Assembly (NCBI GenBank): GCA_945915085.1
Contig: CAMEET010000011.1
Span: 1 to 35,951 of the forward strand
Reading direction: 5' to 3'
Origin: an uncultured Treponema sp.
GTDB taxonomy: Bacteria > Spirochaetota > Spirochaetia > Treponematales > Treponemataceae
Length of the DNA stretch: 35,951 bases
Shown here: positions 33,363-35,951 of the stretch, piece after piece
Layout of the letters: the number at the start of each line of letters is the position of its first letter
Position numbering within the stretch: position 1 is the stretch's first letter
Program-made: the position numbers and the translations under genes
Notes under the pieces: model-generated
Seen by the model: only the letters and a program-made list of their open reading frames with translations
The model's database searches: none
What the model was told of the DNA's origin: nothing

Positions 33363-35141
33363 TTATATCCTGCATTCAAAATTGATTTCCAGATTAATCG
33401 GACAAAAAAAAGTCACCACATTATTAGCCTCACGGATTTTACCTCGAAGCCAGTCCCAAAAGCTTACAATGCTTTGGACGGTTCTGAAAAACAGTCTGGA
33501 TGCAAACGCTCTGGTAGCAAAAGCAATTTCACTTTTTTCAAAGCGGAAAAGCACCTGTTTACGCACAGCTTCAGTTTCTACATCTGTAGAAAATTCTAGC
33601 CGCCTTTTCCAGTCTACTTTTCTGTCAGTTCCATCCGTTACCTGGTTTTCAGAAACTCCAAGACGATAAAAAAACATCCTGCTGTTATGTTCATCATCAA
33701 ACAAAAGACTTGAAAAAGCGTCTGTTTTCAAATGATTTTTTCTGGATAATAAAGAAACAGGCTGCAGAAATTCTGTCAGCTTATTTCTTATGAACCAGAG
33801 CCTTCTTACAAAGCTGGAAGTACTTTGTGCAATCGAAGCAAAGGTCTTTTTTATTGCAAGCATTCTATAAGCATTTGAAGATGGAATAAGGTTCTCATAA
33901 AAGGCAGAAAGTTTTATTCCAAGTTTTCTGTTTTCCCTTGATATAACATCAGGTTTTTCAGTTATGTTTTTAAAAAGGCTTTGTTTTCTAGTCTGTACAC
34001 AAGTACTTTTTAAGCTTGAAGCACAGTTTTTTTTTATTCCAAGTTTTCTGCCTTCCCATGATATAATCATAGGACTTTCAGTTATGTTTTTAAAAAGGCT
34101 TTGCTTTCTAGTTTGTACACAAGTACTTTTTAAGCTAGAAGCACAGGTCTTTTTTATTCCAAGTTTTCTGCCTTCCCATGACATTACATCAGGATTTTCA
34201 GTTATGCTTTTAAAAAGGCTTTGTTTTTTAGTCTGTACACAAACCGCATTATCATTTTCAAAAAAGCTTCTTTTAAAATTTTCTTTTTTGCTTGAATTCG
34301 CACTTACAGAAAATAAATCTCTTCCGCCATTACGTCTTGCAGCAAGCGTTCTGCTGTCAGCATCACAGGCAGCTTTTATTTCTGCCAGCATTTTTTTGAA
34401 GTTTGCCTTCTTTGAAAGGCTGGAACTCACATTCATCACAGCCGTTTCGTTTACACAGTAGGCAATGCTTTCAGGAGTAACGTCACGGTAAGTAATATAA
34501 AAAGTAGGGTAATCATTTATGCGACTTCTCGAGTCATAACAGTCTTCCAGGTAACCGCCTGTCAAAAGGTCATAAACACTTTCATCCTCATATTCTTCAA
34601 AATTCCAGTTTATTTCATAGGGCGTTACGTTCTGACCATAAGAGCTAGAAGTATCCCAGCAGAAAACAGGAAGCGGAGAATAGATTCCTGCATATATTGG
34701 ATTATCATAAGTTTTTCCGTTACTGGTATACCGTCCCCAGATATACTCATCTACATGAAGCGTTACATGAATCCAGCCGGAATCACGACCTGCAAGCGAA
34801 ATCTTTGCAGAATCAGTTGTTGATATTCCTCCCCATTTTCCGCCGTCAGCAGCTTTATTATCATACCAGGCAAGAAACGGATAGATGTAGTAAGAGTTCG
34901 GGTCATAACAGTAAGTCCAGAACTCGTTTGTCGTCGGCTTACGGTAGTAGTAATAAAACTCTACCGCAAGAACTCCGTCATCCCTCTGGTCATAAGGTGG
35001 GTTAAACTGATAGACAAAGATTCTGTCTTGCTCATACAGTTCAACTTCGGCATTAATACCGCCAAGCCCCTGCTTCCAGATGTACTGCTTTTTTTTATAA
35101 TTACTTCCGATATGCTGATTGCCCGCAATGGTCGTGCCCAT
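33363..35141 (-). CDS. Large phage structural-like protein with 40-residue repeats
   Basis: The 592-residue protein has an aromatic, beta-rich N-terminal domain of about 220 residues (VLAVEFYYYYRKPTTNEFWTYCYDPNSYYIYPF), probably a tail or surface-fibre head. From about residue 297 to 409 it carries exact-period 40-residue repeats (CVQTRKQSLFKNITE and RKLGIKK motifs). Looser versions of R-K-Q-x-LF-like motifs continue to the C-terminus. The middle and end are strongly basic. The extreme C-terminus VVTFFCPINLEINFECRI looks like a conserved end module. Neighbours suggest a tail protein; the basic repeats are unexplained. Confidence 0.75.
   Translation of the reverse strand: MGTTIAGNQHIGSNYKKKQYIWKQGLGGINAEVELYEQDRIFVYQFNPPYDQRDDGVLAVEFYYYYRKPTTNEFWTYCYDPNSYYIYPFLAWYDNKAADGGKWGGISTTDSAKISLAGRDSGWIHVTLHVDEYIWGRYTSNGKTYDNPIYAGIYSPLPVFCWDTSSSYGQNVTPYEINWNFEEYEDESVYDLLTGGYLEDCYDSRSRINDYPTFYITYRDVTPESIAYCVNETAVMNVSSSLSKKANFKKMLAEIKAACDADSRTLAARRNGGRDLFSVSANSSKKENFKRSFFENDNAVCVQTKKQSLFKSITENPDVMSWEGRKLGIKKTCASSLKSTCVQTRKQSLFKNITESPMIISWEGRKLGIKKNCASSLKSTCVQTRKQSLFKNITEKPDVISRENRKLGIKLSAFYENLIPSSNAYRMLAIKKTFASIAQSTSSFVRRLWFIRNKLTEFLQPVSLLSRKNHLKTDAFSSLLFDDEHNSRMFFYRLGVSENQVTDGTDRKVDWKRRLEFSTDVETEAVRKQVLFRFEKSEIAFATRAFASRLFFRTVQSIVSFWDWLRGKIREANNVVTFFCPINLEINFECRI
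33915..34242. repeat. 120-bp tandem repeat array inside the phage structural gene
   Basis: About 2.7 copies with an exact period of 120 bp (equivalent positions 33961, 34081, 34201) each include gttatgtttttaaaaagg, gtctgtacacaagtac and attccaagttttctg. The copies differ by scattered substitutions. The period is a multiple of three, so copy-number change keeps the frame. Confidence 0.9.
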
Positions 35142-35144
35142 ATC

Positions 35145-35699
35145 TTACACTCCGTTAAAAGTTATCTGCCAGTCAATCTGTAAACTGTCCGCACTTGTCA
35201 CGTTTACTGCAGGAGTTATCTGAGCATAAGCCAGGCACTTTGCAGAGGTAGAATTTCCGTTCATCAAAGCTACTTCATTAATTCCATTGGCATTGAGGTC
35301 ACCTGCTACAAAACTTGTTCTGTAAAGGACAACGTTCTGCCCCGAAGAACCAAAAGCTGCCTTTGTCTTTGGGTAAGTTGAATCAAGCTTTTTAAAGCTT
35401 CCTGTCGGAGTATTCACGCCGGTATTATTTTTTGGAGTTGTTCCTGTCCAGCCTGTACCCACTCTCATATAGCCGTTTGTAGCATCCACCTTAGTAAGAG
35501 TTGGATTACTTATCATCAAATCAGCAATCATTCCATCGCCTTGAGTAGTAATGGTGTTGTGATGTCTGAAAATCATAGGACGTTCCGGCAGTTTCAAGAG
35601 TCTTCGCCAGAATCCATTTTTAAAATATCTTACGTGTCCGTTACGGTCACGTACAGTTACCGTTACCAATCCTTTTATTTTTCCCCTGCTGTTTATCAT
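35145..35699 (-). CDS. Phage structural-like (tail fibre) protein
   Basis: About 184 residues. The start INSRGKIKGLVTVTVRDRNGHVRYFKNGF and the later GDGMIADLMISNPTLTKVDATNGYMRVGTGWTGTTPKNNTGVNTPTGSFKKLDSTYP are typical of phage tail or tail-fibre proteins. ATG 35699 overlaps the upstream stop (ATGA), so it is favoured over the TTG at 35705. The protein ends DSLQIDWQITFNGV, a pattern common at tail-protein ends. It is 3 bp upstream of the 592-residue gene. Confidence 0.8.
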   Translation of the reverse strand: MINSRGKIKGLVTVTVRDRNGHVRYFKNGFWRRLLKLPERPMIFRHHNTITTQGDGMIADLMISNPTLTKVDATNGYMRVGTGWTGTTPKNNTGVNTPTGSFKKLDSTYPKTKAAFGSSGQNVVLYRTSFVAGDLNANGINEVALMNGNSTSAKCLAYAQITPAVNVTSADSLQIDWQITFNGV

Positions 35700-35951
35700 T
35701 TGCAAAACCCCATAATAAAATTAAATACCAAGCTGGTAACTATCACGCCCCCAGCACCACCTATCAAAGCACCGTAAAAAAACTGATTCTGTTTTTTCTG
35801 CACTTGTGCCTTCAGCGTTTTATTCTCCGCTTCAAGTACAAGTTTTACTGCTTCCATCTGGTCAGCTCTCGCTTTTTCATAAGCAAGCTCTCCGCCAGTT
35901 TCAAGTATTGCAGCCCTTACTGCCTCCTGAGTCGTTCTTTCAATCTCTTCT
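35696..35951 (-). CDS. Coiled-coil plus membrane-helix phage protein (5' end outside window)
   Basis: The visible 84 residues include a charged coiled coil (EKARADQMEAVKLVLEAENKTLKAQVQKKQN) followed by one membrane helix (FYGALIGGAGGVIVTSLVFNFIM). This architecture is seen in phage lysis or membrane accessory proteins, but nothing more specific can be said. The stop overlaps the next start. The N-terminus lies beyond the window. Confidence 0.7.
   Translation of the reverse strand, partial: EEIERTTQEAVRAAILETGGELAYEKARADQMEAVKLVLEAENKTLKAQVQKKQNQFFYGALIGGAGGVIVTSLVFNFIMGFCK

Noticed and set aside
33915..34242. CRISPR array
   Set aside because: The 120-bp units are contiguous and diverged throughout without spacers, and they lie in frame within a coding sequence.
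33964..34461. 165-codon plus-strand open frame over the phage repeats
   Set aside because: It is the shadow of the in-frame repeat on the other strand, has no ribosome site and opposes a well-supported operon.

Overview
The window looks like a Treponema chromosome (Spirochaetota). The DNA is AT-rich. A periplasmic-flagellum export operon in the treponemal order is followed by a bacterial V/A-type ATPase operon carrying a DUF2764 gene. No rRNA or complete tRNA gene was seen. The genus comes from gene content and order only; no database search was possible.

Region 1 (1-13,455, + strand) is the flagellar/motility operon: the 3' end of fliY, fliO, fliP, fliQ, fliR, flhB, flhA, flhF, flhG, a membrane-anchored acidic protein, the motility sigma factor (fliA/whiG type), fapA and two small conserved-looking genes. 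fliOPQR-flhBA build the export gate. FlhF and FlhG set flagellar position and number. FliA transcribes late genes. An aldose 1-epimerase gene (13,493-14,554) separates this operon from region 2.

Region 2 (14,571-22,250, + strand) is the V-type ATPase operon: E, DUF2764, A, B, D, I, K. It has a hairpin leader in front and a three-copy palindromic repeat array behind. The K-subunit residues resemble those of Na+-translocating rings.

Region 3 (22,251-25,900) holds a lipoprotein and a secreted protein behind a good promoter and a long leader hairpin. A convergent Rrf2 regulator follows, then about 900 bp without a convincing gene that contains a string of four hairpins.

Region 4 (25,905-35,951) is accessory DNA. 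It opens with a minus-strand unit made of a consensus promoter, a tRNA-Phe 3' half with a matching acceptor 5' strand but no D arm, and a terminator. This may be an integration scar or a tRNA-derived RNA gene. A GC-rich stretch of about 1.2 kb, full of small TTC-loop hairpins and containing a 150-bp inverted-repeat element with a strong G-quadruplex motif, comes next. After it are a decayed CD-NTase-like nucleotidyltransferase, a zinc-ribbon protein and a WYL regulator (all minus strand), then a small membrane protein, a possible short structured RNA/attenuator and a DUF3800 gene (plus strand). The window ends in a minus-strand phage block: a coiled-coil/TM protein (cut by the edge), two tail-like proteins (one with exact-period 120-bp repeats), two small proteins and a D5-type helicase, all closely packed or overlapping. 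No integrase was found, so the extent of the element is unknown.
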